From Candidatus Paceibacterota bacterium (GTDB lineage: Bacteria; Patescibacteriota; Minisyncoccia; Phycocordibacterales; CAINVO01), in assembly GCA_028714275.1 (NCBI GenBank), contig JAQTMP010000025.1, positions 1-10,310 of the forward strand: DNA of 10,310 nt, written 5' to 3'. Below, piece after piece: positions 1-6,788 of this stretch (positions are counted from its first letter, which is position 1; every line of letters begins with the position of its first letter). The notes under the pieces were generated by a model. The model was not told the origin of the DNA. It saw only the letters and a list, made by a program, of their open reading frames with translations, and made no database searches. The translations under genes and the position numbers were made by a program.

Positions 1-504
1 GGAAAAATAGCCAAGAAAATATAAAATCCTCATGACGGAAATGGTTTCGATGGAACGAAGCTCGTCGGCAGAAAATAGTGCAGAATCCACTTTATCCACT
101 TTTGCTTCGTCTATTTTTAAAAAATTAATCAGCCCAAGCACCGCTTCGAAAAGCGGCTCATTTTTTTCTTCACCGGTGAGGAGACGATCGAGTAAAGAAA
201 AAATCCGTTCCACCAACAAAAAACGTTCGGGTTGGGGAGTTTCCGGACCGAGGTCTTTGTAAATATTTTCTATTCGCCCAGCGCTAGTGATGCGCCAGAC
301 CTCGCGTCCGCGCACTAGAGAAAGATGACTATAGGCAAAGCTGTGCAACGAGTAGCGCAACTTGGACTTGAGCAGACGGACCCCCTGCGCAGACGCACCT
401 ATCAGACCCAAGTCACGTGTAAAGATCTGGTAAAAACGATTGGCGTCTTTAGCCTCGCGGCTTTTTAAAATAAAACCATCTGTCTGATAAATATGATGGG
501 ACAT
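1..504 (-). CDS. recO: DNA repair protein RecO, N-terminal 168 residues (gene runs off the left edge)
   Basis: RecO is the recombination mediator that works with RecR/RecF to load RecA on SSB-coated single-stranded DNA and to anneal strands. The visible protein starts MSHHIYQTDGFILKSREAKD. Residues about 1-80 match the RecO N-terminal OB fold: a TDGFILK strand, then FTRDLGLIGASAQGVR followed by a basic LLKSKLRYSL stretch, then LSLVRGREVWRIT. Residues about 90-168 are the start of the helical domain. The C-terminal part, where many RecO proteins carry a zinc site, is outside the window. The gene begins 34 bases after the ileS stop with no SD and no promoter-like sequence in the gap, so it is probably cotranscribed with ileS. 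The start was chosen because the OB-fold homology begins within ten residues of this ATG. Family assignment is by recognised sequence pattern. Confidence 0.85.
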   Translation of the reverse strand, partial: MSHHIYQTDGFILKSREAKDANRFYQIFTRDLGLIGASAQGVRLLKSKLRYSLHSFAYSHLSLVRGREVWRITSAGRIENIYKDLGPETPQPERFLLVERIFSLLDRLLTGEEKNEPLFEAVLGLINFLKIDEAKVDKVDSALFSADELRSIETISVMRILYFLGYFS

Positions 505-538
505 AAAATTGAAACTAGAGTGAGGCGCAAAAAACCAA

Positions 539-3500
539 TTACAAGATAGTGATCGACAATTTTTCGCCAATCACCACTTCCACATTTTTAGTCAATGTCG
601 GTTTTTTAATCATTTCGAGATATTTTGAGATGAGGGCCTTGCCTTTTTCATCTGTAGTGATCTGAAGATCAATCACATCTCCTAGAGACAAACCTTTTTC
701 TTTGCGCGCTTCTTGGATAGCTCGAATAATCTCACGCACATCGCCCTCTTCTTGAAGCTCTGGAGTGATGACCGTATCGAGCTGCACACTTTCTGCAATA
801 GCCGCGTCCATGACCACTTCTTTGACATTCACTTCGTCACGAATGAGATCAAGCAGGTCAACCTTGTCAGCAATCCCCTCTTGATCCGAGCGAGCCCGGA
901 GCTCTGCGAGAGGCTGGCGGACTTTGATACCTGCTTTAGCGCGAGCTTCGAGACCGCGAGAGACGATCGAGCGCACTTCGATCATATCAGCGAGAAGCTC
1001 TTGCTCAGCTTGAGTAAGGGCTACAAAAGTCGGCCAAGCACAAAGGTGAACACTTTCTGGGTTGGATGAATTTGCGATTGAGTCTTGTGAATTTTTTATT
1101 TTCAAGAAAATATCTTCGGAGATAAAAGGCATGAAGGGTGCGACGAGAGTAGCAAACTGCATCAATACAAAATGCAGCGTGGCTAGAGCACTATTTTTAT
1201 CTTCCACATCGTCCCCTTTGAAACGATCACGCGAACGGCGCAAGTACCAAGTCGAAAGATCGTCCACAAAATCCAGTATCGGTCGAGAAGCCTTATCCAG
1301 TTGATAACTCTCAAGCCCTTCTGTCATCTCAAGACCGATTTGTTGCAAGCGAGCTAACACCCATTTATCCAAAACATTTTTACTTTGTCTACCTTCGGCC
1401 TCTTGTGCTCCATCTTGGGCATACATTTGATAAAAAGAAACTACATTGCCCAAGCGAAGAATGACTTTTTTGTACAATTCGTCCACCCCTTTTTCAGAAA
1501 AATTCAAATCCTCGGCTTTCATCAGAGGCGAAGATAGAAGGTACAAACGCAACGGATCCGCTCCAAATTTATCCAACAAAACTGCCGGGTCCATAAAATT
1601 GCCTTTTGATTTGGACATTTTTTGGCCATCCTCGGCGAGGACTGTGCCTGTCGTGACCACATTTTTGAAAGGAATGTTGTCAAAAAGAATACCGGCAACC
1701 GCGTGCATGTAATAAAACCAGGTGCGAGTCTGGGCAATGTATTCAGACACAAAGTCCGCCGGAAAACGCTCCGCAAAAAGTGCTTGGTTTTCAAAAGGAT
1801 AATGGTTGGCGGCAAATGGCATCGAGCCAGACTCAAACCAACAGTCGATCACTTCTGGGATGCGTTTTACGAACCCGTATTTTGACACCCACTTCACCTC
1901 ATCAATATAAGGTCGATGGAGATCTAACTCGTACTCTCTATTGTGAGGAATAAAAGCAAAATCTATTTCAACAAAACTGCCTGGGTGCATAAAACCATCT
2001 GGGCCATCCCAATAATCCAAGACGTGCTCTTTGCTCGCCCCTGCTGTGATCACTTTAAACATTTTGGCTGGACCATCATGTGTGACCACCAAAATATTTT
2101 TACCCTGATATTTTTCATCTATATCATAGAGAAAATCCCCAATTCTCTGACGAATATCTAAAAGGTTTTCACCGTTCTGAGGTCCCTGCTCTAGTCGCTC
2201 GGCTGGATTTTTATAAAAGTTCCAATATTCGTCAAAAGATTTACCTTCAAGGTCTCCAAAATTTTCTTCGTGAATGCGATCATCTACGACAATGTCTTTG
2301 GATGACAAGCCCAGCTCCTTGGCCACGAGCTCAGCTGTCTCGCGGGTCCGGACAAGAGGTGAAGTAATAATCACATCGATTTTTTCACCGCCAAAATTAT
2401 TTTTATTTTTTAGGGTTTCTTTTAATTTTTCTGCAGAATCTTTTATTTGTTCTTTACCTTTTTCCGTCAAATGATACGGCGCATCCACCGCCGAAATCAT
2501 CACCCGCTTGATATTGTGCTCAGCTTCTCCGTGACGCATGACGATATAGCGATTGCGACGAGTTTTGTTTTTAAGTTCATCAAGTGATCCAACAAACTCC
2601 ACTTCACCTGTCGTCTCACATTTCCAAATAGGCAAAGGTGAAGCCCAGTAACGGTTGCGAGAGATCGTCCAATCCGGCGCCCCTTCCATACTTTTTTTAA
2701 AACGACCTTCTTTGAGATGTTCCGGCACCCAATTTATTTTTTCATTCAGCTCTAAAAGTTTTTCTTTGACTTTGGTGATCCGCACAAACCAAGATGGGAT
2801 AGCGTAGTAAAAAAGTGGCGTATCACAACGATAGCAATGGGGATATGAGTGGATAATTTTTTCTTTCGCAAAAAGTGAGCCTCTGTGAGCGAGCAGCTTG
2901 ATGACCTCAATATCCGTAGACTGATGATCCCCTGTTTTTTCAGGTTTTGGTTTTACCATCAGACCTGCTAGCTCTTTATCTTTGACGAGCGGCATAAAAC
3001 GGCCATCACCTTGGACATGGTGGGCAAAAGGAATCCCCTCTTTATGCGCCAGTTCCAGGTCGTCTTCACCATAGCCCGGCGCAATATGCACTACCCCTGT
3101 ACCACTTTCTGTAGTCACAAAATCCGCTGCATAAATTTTCCAAGCTTTCGCGCGAACCTCTGGCGCAATTAGTGGAGAATCTACAAAATAATCAAAAATA
3201 GGTGTGTAGGCTCGCCCGACAAGCTCCGAGCCTTTTACTTTTTCCAAAACCTCGACAGGTTTTTCATCTGGTTTTGCAGGAAAAATATGCGCGACGCGAT
3301 CTTCAGCCAGCCAGTACATTTCCACTTTGTCTCCTGTCACATTTGCGTCTGCTAAAGTTTTCTTGATTTTTACATAAAAAATATCTGGATTGATGGCCAG
3401 CGCAAAGTTGCCCGGCAAAGTCCAAGGGGTTGTAGTCCAAGCTAAAATAAAAGTATTTGCCCCATCTGTGTTTGGCTCGTCTACAAGTGCAAATTTTACA

Positions 3501-4189
3501 TACACTGAAATATCGGTGATGTCTCGATAACTACCATCCATCGCAATCTCAGAGTTGGCGATCGGTGTCTCACAGCGCGGACAGTAGGCCAGCACTTTGG
3601 TACTTTCATACACCAGACCCTTGTCATACATTTCTTTCAAAGCCCACCAGACCGACTCCATATAGGTATTGTCCATCGTTTTGTACGAACCTTCAAAGTC
3701 CACCCAACGGCCGATGCGTTCGATAGTTTTTTTCCAATCATGCACAAAGCCGAGCACCTGACTGCGGGCGTGTTCGTTGAATTTTTCCACCCCGATCGCT
3801 TCGATTTGTTTTTTGCCCGAAACACCGAGATCTTTTTCCACAATATTTTCTACAGGCAGGCCGTGACAATCCCATCCCCAACGACGGTCGACTCGTCGGC
3901 CGAGCATGGTTTGATAGCGAGGAATGACATCCTTGATAGTACTAGCTAAAAGATGCCCGTAGTGAGGTAGACCTGTCGCAAAGGGTGGGCCGTCATAAAA
4001 AACGTAAGGCTCTTTTTCCGGCTTGCCATTTGCAGTTTTGGATAAAGTAGTTTTAGCTAAAGTTTTTTCGAAAATTTTCTCAGCTTGCCAAAAAGCTAGG
4101 ATTTCTTCCTCGCGCAAGGCTGCCGCGCTTTTAACGTCTTTACCTACAATATTTTGGGTAATTTTTTGAGGACCTTTTTCTTGAGACAT
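539..4189 (-). CDS. ileS: Isoleucyl-tRNA synthetase with an inserted histidine-phosphatase domain
   Basis: A class I synthetase that charges tRNA-Ile in the cytoplasm; 1216 residues from the chosen ATG. Visible in order: HYGH (HIGH motif) at 76-79; a CPRC zinc knuckle at 203-206 and a partner CYRC at 452-455; the CP1 editing domain with TTTPWTLPG (252-260) and GTGVVHIAPGYGEDD (363-377); SRNRYWASPLPIW (510-522); an extra phosphatase domain (about 541-752); CWFESGSMPFA (783-793); KMSKS (857-861); a helical anticodon-binding domain and a C-terminal domain containing DTVITPELQEEGDVREI. The CWFESGSMPFA form and this C-terminus place it with archaeal/eukaryotic-type (IleS2-like) enzymes. That group often tolerates mupirocin, so resistance is only an inference. 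The frame stays open to a GTG at 4348, but those 53 extra codons read through an inverted repeat and lack family similarity. ATG 4189 sits 6 nt after a -10-like element. Without the insert the length is normal for the family. Confidence 0.96.
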   Translation of the reverse strand: MSQEKGPQKITQNIVGKDVKSAAALREEEILAFWQAEKIFEKTLAKTTLSKTANGKPEKEPYVFYDGPPFATGLPHYGHLLASTIKDVIPRYQTMLGRRVDRRWGWDCHGLPVENIVEKDLGVSGKKQIEAIGVEKFNEHARSQVLGFVHDWKKTIERIGRWVDFEGSYKTMDNTYMESVWWALKEMYDKGLVYESTKVLAYCPRCETPIANSEIAMDGSYRDITDISVYVKFALVDEPNTDGANTFILAWTTTPWTLPGNFALAINPDIFYVKIKKTLADANVTGDKVEMYWLAEDRVAHIFPAKPDEKPVEVLEKVKGSELVGRAYTPIFDYFVDSPLIAPEVRAKAWKIYAADFVTTESGTGVVHIAPGYGEDDLELAHKEGIPFAHHVQGDGRFMPLVKDKELAGLMVKPKPEKTGDHQSTDIEVIKLLAHRGSLFAKEKIIHSYPHCYRCDTPLFYYAIPSWFVRITKVKEKLLELNEKINWVPEHLKEGRFKKSMEGAPDWTISRNRYWASPLPIWKCETTGEVEFVGSLDELKNKTRRNRYIVMRHGEAEHNIKRVMISAVDAPYHLTEKGKEQIKDSAEKLKETLKNKNNFGGEKIDVIITSPLVRTRETAELVAKELGLSSKDIVVDDRIHEENFGDLEGKSFDEYWNFYKNPAERLEQGPQNGENLLDIRQRIGDFLYDIDEKYQGKNILVVTHDGPAKMFKVITAGASKEHVLDYWDGPDGFMHPGSFVEIDFAFIPHNREYELDLHRPYIDEVKWVSKYGFVKRIPEVIDCWFESGSMPFAANHYPFENQALFAERFPADFVSEYIAQTRTWFYYMHAVAGILFDNIPFKNVVTTGTVLAEDGQKMSKSKGNFMDPAVLLDKFGADPLRLYLLSSPLMKAEDLNFSEKGVDELYKKVILRLGNVVSFYQMYAQDGAQEAEGRQSKNVLDKWVLARLQQIGLEMTEGLESYQLDKASRPILDFVDDLSTWYLRRSRDRFKGDDVEDKNSALATLHFVLMQFATLVAPFMPFISEDIFLKIKNSQDSIANSSNPESVHLCAWPTFVALTQAEQELLADMIEVRSIVSRGLEARAKAGIKVRQPLAELRARSDQEGIADKVDLLDLIRDEVNVKEVVMDAAIAESVQLDTVITPELQEEGDVREIIRAIQEARKEKGLSLGDVIDLQITTDEKGKALISKYLEMIKKPTLTKNVEVVIGEKLSITIL
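1934..2569 (-). other. Histidine phosphatase (phosphoglycerate-mutase-like) domain inserted in IleRS
   Basis: IleRS residues about 541-752 are not synthetase. They contain the full histidine-phosphatase signature set. RHGE at 552-555 has the nucleophile His553. ITSPLVRTRETAE follows, with Arg614 in the phosphate pocket. IHEENFGDLEG (639-649) has Glu641 as likely general acid. GENLLDIRQRI is at 673-683, and VVTHDGPAK (701-709) carries the second His704. The fold closes with a strand, GSFVEIDF, at 737-744. The flanks rejoin the synthetase cleanly: FVGSLDELK before (532-540) and ELDLHRPYIDEVKW after (754-767). In ordinary IleRS of this type these two blocks are separated by only a short linker. 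No catalytic residue is missing, so an active phosphatase is likely. The substrate cannot be told from sequence. The stretch around residues 591-603 is a lysine/asparagine-rich loop encoded by very AT-rich DNA. Confidence 0.9.
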
Positions 4190-4195
4190 AGTAAG

Positions 4196-4204
4196 AATAT
4201 AGCA
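4196..4204 (-). promoter_or_regulatory. Putative extended -10 promoter of ileS (leaderless)
   Basis: On the minus strand the sequence is TGC-TATATT followed by six bases and the ileS ATG. TGnTATATT fits an extended -10 element. Transcription would then start at or next to the A of the start codon. No convincing -35 is visible and no SD is present. This supports ATG 4189 over upstream starts. Assigned by pattern only. Confidence 0.45.
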
Positions 4205-4271
4205 AAATATGGGTGAAAATGATAGAAAATGGTCCTTAGAAGCAGGAATGGTCGGAAACCGAAAAGTCTGG

Positions 4272-4346
4272 GGTGTTCTTTTTCTCAATATGTAATATAA
4301 GACATATTTTTTATGCTTTATATTACATATTGAGAAAAAGGACACC
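4272..4346. repeat. Long inverted repeat: two 29-bp arms with a 17-bp spacer
   Basis: Arms are 4272-4300 and 4318-4346, complementary at 28 of 29 positions. The exception is 4277/4341, which would be a U-G wobble in a plus-strand RNA and an A-C mismatch in a minus-strand RNA. The spacer (4301-4317) is AT-rich. No T-run follows either arm, so it is not a standard terminator. It lies between the terminator of the orphan gene and the ileS promoter. No transposase or direct repeats were seen. It could be a protein-binding site, an RNA hairpin in read-through transcripts, or a small miniature-element relic. Confidence 0.85.
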
Positions 4347-4370
4347 ACTAAAACATTTTCAAACAGAACA

Positions 4371-4403
4371 TAAACAGAAAAGCGGCCCCCTGAAGGTAGC
4401 CGC
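4371..4403 (-). terminator. Rho-independent terminator after the orphan gene
   Basis: On the minus strand GCGGC pairs with GCCGC (arms 4399-4403 and 4382-4386). Between them is TACCTTCAGGGG, which can add a CC/GG pair closing a TTCA loop. A T-rich tail, TTTTCTGTTT, follows at about 4372-4381. It sits about 40 bases after the stop of the 150-residue gene. This separates that gene from ileS. A T-run also follows in the plus direction (4406-4409), so it could work both ways. Confidence 0.65.
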
Positions 4404-4441
4404 CTGTTTTATATCTTAAACCTTTTCAACCTTTTTCCGGG

Positions 4442-4894
4442 CTAGGCCGCTTTCGAAAGACGGCGCTTGGTTTGAATGGATGTGAGGTCGAGTTCTTGAA
4501 AAAAATCCCAAAAAACGATGCGCGTGGCCTTATGCAAAAGCAACCCAATCTCCACATCCTTTTCCTGCAATGAGCATATTTCCCGACAGGCATTTTCGAG
4601 GTTTTGGTCCAAGCAGCGTTTTTTTTGATTTTCGCTGATCAAACCCCGTTCAATATAGTTCCTCGCGACAGGATCCGTGGATTTGAGCAAAATGACCAGT
4701 AAAAGCTGGACCTGCTTGAAAAGATTGGTCTGGTGCAACGGGAATAGGCCAAAATCGCTACGCGTATGGCTCATCCTGATATGCCAATAAATAATCCTTT
4801 TGAGGGTTTCGGACTCAACATCCAGATTGATATCGAATTCCTTCATGATATTCAGCGACCATTTTTTGTTCTTAGCAACTTTATATCTAGCCAT
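4442..4894 (-). CDS. Hypothetical 150-residue protein, no recognised family
   Basis: I do not recognise this protein. It begins MARYKVAKNKKWSLNIMKEF with a basic N-terminus. The rest is mostly predicted helical, including a leucine-rich run QVQLLLVILLK (residues about 62-72) that is too short and interrupted to call a membrane segment. The C-terminus is basic (KRRLSKAA). No signal peptide, zinc site or catalytic motif is evident. Support for a real gene: a strong SD (GGAGG, with about six bases before the ATG), a promoter-like TAGAGT further upstream, a terminator after the stop, and occupation of otherwise empty space between argS and ileS. It starts 60 bases after the argS stop. It could be a soluble helical protein of a lineage-restricted family. 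The function is unknown. Confidence 0.7.
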   Translation of the reverse strand: MARYKVAKNKKWSLNIMKEFDINLDVESETLKRIIYWHIRMSHTRSDFGLFPLHQTNLFKQVQLLLVILLKSTDPVARNYIERGLISENQKKRCLDQNLENACREICSLQEKDVEIGLLLHKATRIVFWDFFQELDLTSIQTKRRLSKAA

Positions 4895-4898
4895 CTTT

Positions 4899-4906
4899 TT
4901 CCTCCA
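4899..4906 (-). promoter_or_regulatory. Strong Shine-Dalgarno of the orphan gene
   Basis: The minus strand reads TGGAGGAAAAAG then ATG, an almost consensus GGAGG at good spacing. No other start in the window has a comparable site, which makes this gene stand out and fixes its start codon. Confidence 0.75.
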
Positions 4907-4922
4907 TTTTTGTTCTGAGGAT

Positions 4923-4928
4923 ACTCTA
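4923..4928 (-). promoter_or_regulatory. Putative -10 of the orphan gene
   Basis: TAGAGT on the minus strand lies in the context TAGGGTAGAGTATCC. This closely resembles TAGGGTATAGTATGCC at the argS promoter (about 6704-6720). A start about 7 nt downstream would give a leader of about 20 nt carrying the SD. Pattern evidence only; the gene could also be read through from argS. Confidence 0.35.
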
Positions 4929-4954
4929 CCCTAATGTACTGGTACGATCAAGGA

Positions 4955-6709
4955 CTACATCTTCTCCGGAGCAGAAATTCCCAAAAGCCATAAACCATTT
5001 TTCATCACGATAGCGAAAGCCTTCACAAGAGAAAGGCGATACTCACGCTCGCTGCCAGCTGGGAGAATAGGTGTGGAAGCATAAAAACTATTGAAGGCAG
5101 CCGCCATTTCGAGGAGATACTGAGCGACAGTGTGCGGGGCCTGATCCTGGCAGGCCTGAGAAACTACCTCTCCAAAACGATAGAGTTTGCGCTCCAGCTC
5201 TGAAATAGCGGGGATGTTTTCTGATCCTTCTTTCTTTTCCAGTTCATTTTTTTCAACGCTTTTCTTGATGACAGACATAGCTCGTACATATGAGTACTGC
5301 AGATATGGACCCGAATCCCCTTCAAATGACAACGATTTTTCTTTATCAAAAATAATATCCTTGCTGGTAGCCTGTTTCAAAATGGAATATTTAATTGCAG
5401 AGACAGCGACCGCTTTGGCTATTTCCTTTTTTTCCTCGGACGTGAGACTGGGGCGATCTTTGATTTTTTCTTCGGCTGAAGCAATCATTTCCTTCAAAAG
5501 GGATTCGCCGGTAATAACATCCCCTGTACGTGAAGACATTTTAGCCGAGCCACCCCCGTTGACCGCTAGACGCAACATCCCGTGAGAAAGATGGGCTGAC
5601 TTTGCCGCAATTTCTGGAAAAATAAATGAGAGCGCTTTGAGCAGCACCTTAAAATAGTCATTTTGCTCATTGCCGGTAATAGAAATGCCGAGATCATAGG
5701 GAAAAGCTGCATATTTTACCTTGGCGAGGCCGAGCTCCTTGGCTTCATATGTCGGCAAGCCCTCACTGTTGATAAAAACACGCGTGTGCAAGCCACTTTT
5801 TGATTCTGGAAAAACAACCGCCCCTTCACTTTTTTCAAAAATATCAGGATGTTCCTCGACTATTTTTTTGCCGATAGGCCCTGTGACACTTTCAAAAAAG
5901 TACTGATCAAACTTTGTGCCAAGCACGGCATAGATCTCTTCAAAATGTTCGAGCGACCACTCTCTGCCTTTAGCGTAGATGGCATTGAGCTCTTCATCAG
6001 AACGTTCGTAAATTTTTCGATTGATTTCCTTGATTTCAATTTCAGCCGTCGGATCTTCTTTGATTTTTTTTGAGCCGAGGGCATAGGCTGCCCCGAGAAA
6101 AGCCGTTTTTTCGGCCAGCGGAGCCTCGTCTGATGGAAAAGGCTTGTCCATAAAACGCAAACCCCATAGGGTCAGAGCGACATGCCGGCCCACATCGCCT
6201 TGATAACACAACCGCTTCACATCAGCCCCAGAGAATTCATAAAGACGAGCTAAGGATTCCCCGATGATATTTGTCATCAAATGCCCGATGTGAAATTGTT
6301 TGAAAGGATTGGGATCAGTGTATTCAACGGCTACCATTTTACCCGCAAAAAAAGTATTAGCACCGACTTTACCCTCTTTGCTCACTATTTCTGCCACTGA
6401 CATTTTCAAAAAAAGATGATCGAGATAAAAATTGATAAAACCCGGCCCGGCTACCTCCACTTTAGCAATCTCTTGAGGCTTCGAAGAGCTGATGGCGGCC
6501 ATTATTTCCGCCGCAAGGGTCAACGAATTTTTGCTGGTTTTTTTAGCTAAAGCCAGCGCAATATTTGTGGAAAAATCCCCCATCACCAAGTCGGCTGGGT
6601 GTTCGAGATGGATAGAATCTAAAGAAAGCTCTCCTTCCCTCCCCAAGGCCTGCAAGGCTTGATGGATATTTTTTTTGAGAATCGACTGAATATCAATATT
6701 CATAGGCAT
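4955..6709 (-). CDS. argS: Arginyl-tRNA synthetase
   Basis: A class I synthetase charging tRNA-Arg; 584 residues, a usual length. Residues about 5-105 form the ArgRS-specific N-terminal tRNA-binding domain, with the typical GDFSTNIALALAK and VAGPGFINFYL segments. The catalytic domain begins VEYTDPNPFKQFHIGHL, with the HIGH motif at 140-143. The KMSS signature lies at AKMSSRTGDV (K390-S393). The DALR anticodon-binding domain follows from about residue 465 (GPYLQYSYVRA), ending with LLGISAPEKM, the normal ArgRS end. The reading frame is intact. Two starts are possible: ATG at 6709, and ATG at 6703 (residue 3). A TATAGT hexamer ends 6 nt before the second, so the real protein may begin MNIDIQ. 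There is no SD for either. The gene follows the tmk terminator, so it is probably transcribed separately. Confidence 0.96.
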   Translation of the reverse strand: MPMNIDIQSILKKNIHQALQALGREGELSLDSIHLEHPADLVMGDFSTNIALALAKKTSKNSLTLAAEIMAAISSSKPQEIAKVEVAGPGFINFYLDHLFLKMSVAEIVSKEGKVGANTFFAGKMVAVEYTDPNPFKQFHIGHLMTNIIGESLARLYEFSGADVKRLCYQGDVGRHVALTLWGLRFMDKPFPSDEAPLAEKTAFLGAAYALGSKKIKEDPTAEIEIKEINRKIYERSDEELNAIYAKGREWSLEHFEEIYAVLGTKFDQYFFESVTGPIGKKIVEEHPDIFEKSEGAVVFPESKSGLHTRVFINSEGLPTYEAKELGLAKVKYAAFPYDLGISITGNEQNDYFKVLLKALSFIFPEIAAKSAHLSHGMLRLAVNGGGSAKMSSRTGDVITGESLLKEMIASAEEKIKDRPSLTSEEKKEIAKAVAVSAIKYSILKQATSKDIIFDKEKSLSFEGDSGPYLQYSYVRAMSVIKKSVEKNELEKKEGSENIPAISELERKLYRFGEVVSQACQDQAPHTVAQYLLEMAAAFNSFYASTPILPAGSEREYRLSLVKAFAIVMKNGLWLLGISAPEKM

Positions 6710-6739
6710 ACTATACCCTACTTTGGTCCAAAAAGTAAA
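6710..6739 (-). promoter_or_regulatory. Putative argS promoter (-35 TTTACT, 18 nt, -10 TATAGT)
   Basis: The minus strand has TTTACT (6734-6739), an 18-nt spacer, then TATAGT (6710-6715). The -35 overlaps the T-tail of the tmk terminator. Inside the spacer is an 11-bp palindrome, TTTGGTCCAAA (6722-6732), which could be an operator or chance. The -10 ends 6 nt before the second in-frame ATG of argS, predicting a leaderless mRNA that starts at codon 3. Confidence 0.5.
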
Positions 6740-6773
6740 AAGACTTCTGTCGCAGCTGCAACAGAAGTCTTTT
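6731..6773 (-). terminator. Rho-independent terminator of tmk
   Basis: A perfect stem with core AGACTTCTGT / ACAGAAGTCT extends by A-T pairs to 13 bp (arms 6761-6773 and 6738-6750) around a 10-nt loop. On the minus strand it is followed by TTTTTACTTTTT. It lies 16 bases past the tmk stop. The match to the standard terminator form is strong. Confidence 0.88.
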
Positions 6774-6788
6774 AAATTTACCGCGTTC

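Noticed and set aside
32..262. 76-codon plus-strand frame at the left edge
   Set aside because: Antisense to recO, low-complexity serine-rich translation, no start signal.
1522..1836. 104-codon minus-strand frame inside ileS
   Set aside because: Out-of-frame shadow of the KMSKS region of IleRS, with no independent support.
4190..4348. N-terminal extension of IleRS to a GTG at 4348
   Set aside because: The extra 53 codons read through the inverted repeat, look like random sequence, and lie upstream of the -10 element next to ATG 4189, where family similarity begins.
4190..4441. T-box or other riboswitch leader for ileS
   Set aside because: No T-box sequence or specifier structure was recognised, and the promoter-like element next to the ATG leaves no leader to fold.
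4930..4950. GTAC repeats between argS and the orphan gene as a hairpin
   Set aside because: Only 4 bp of pairing with a 2-base gap and no tail; expected by chance.
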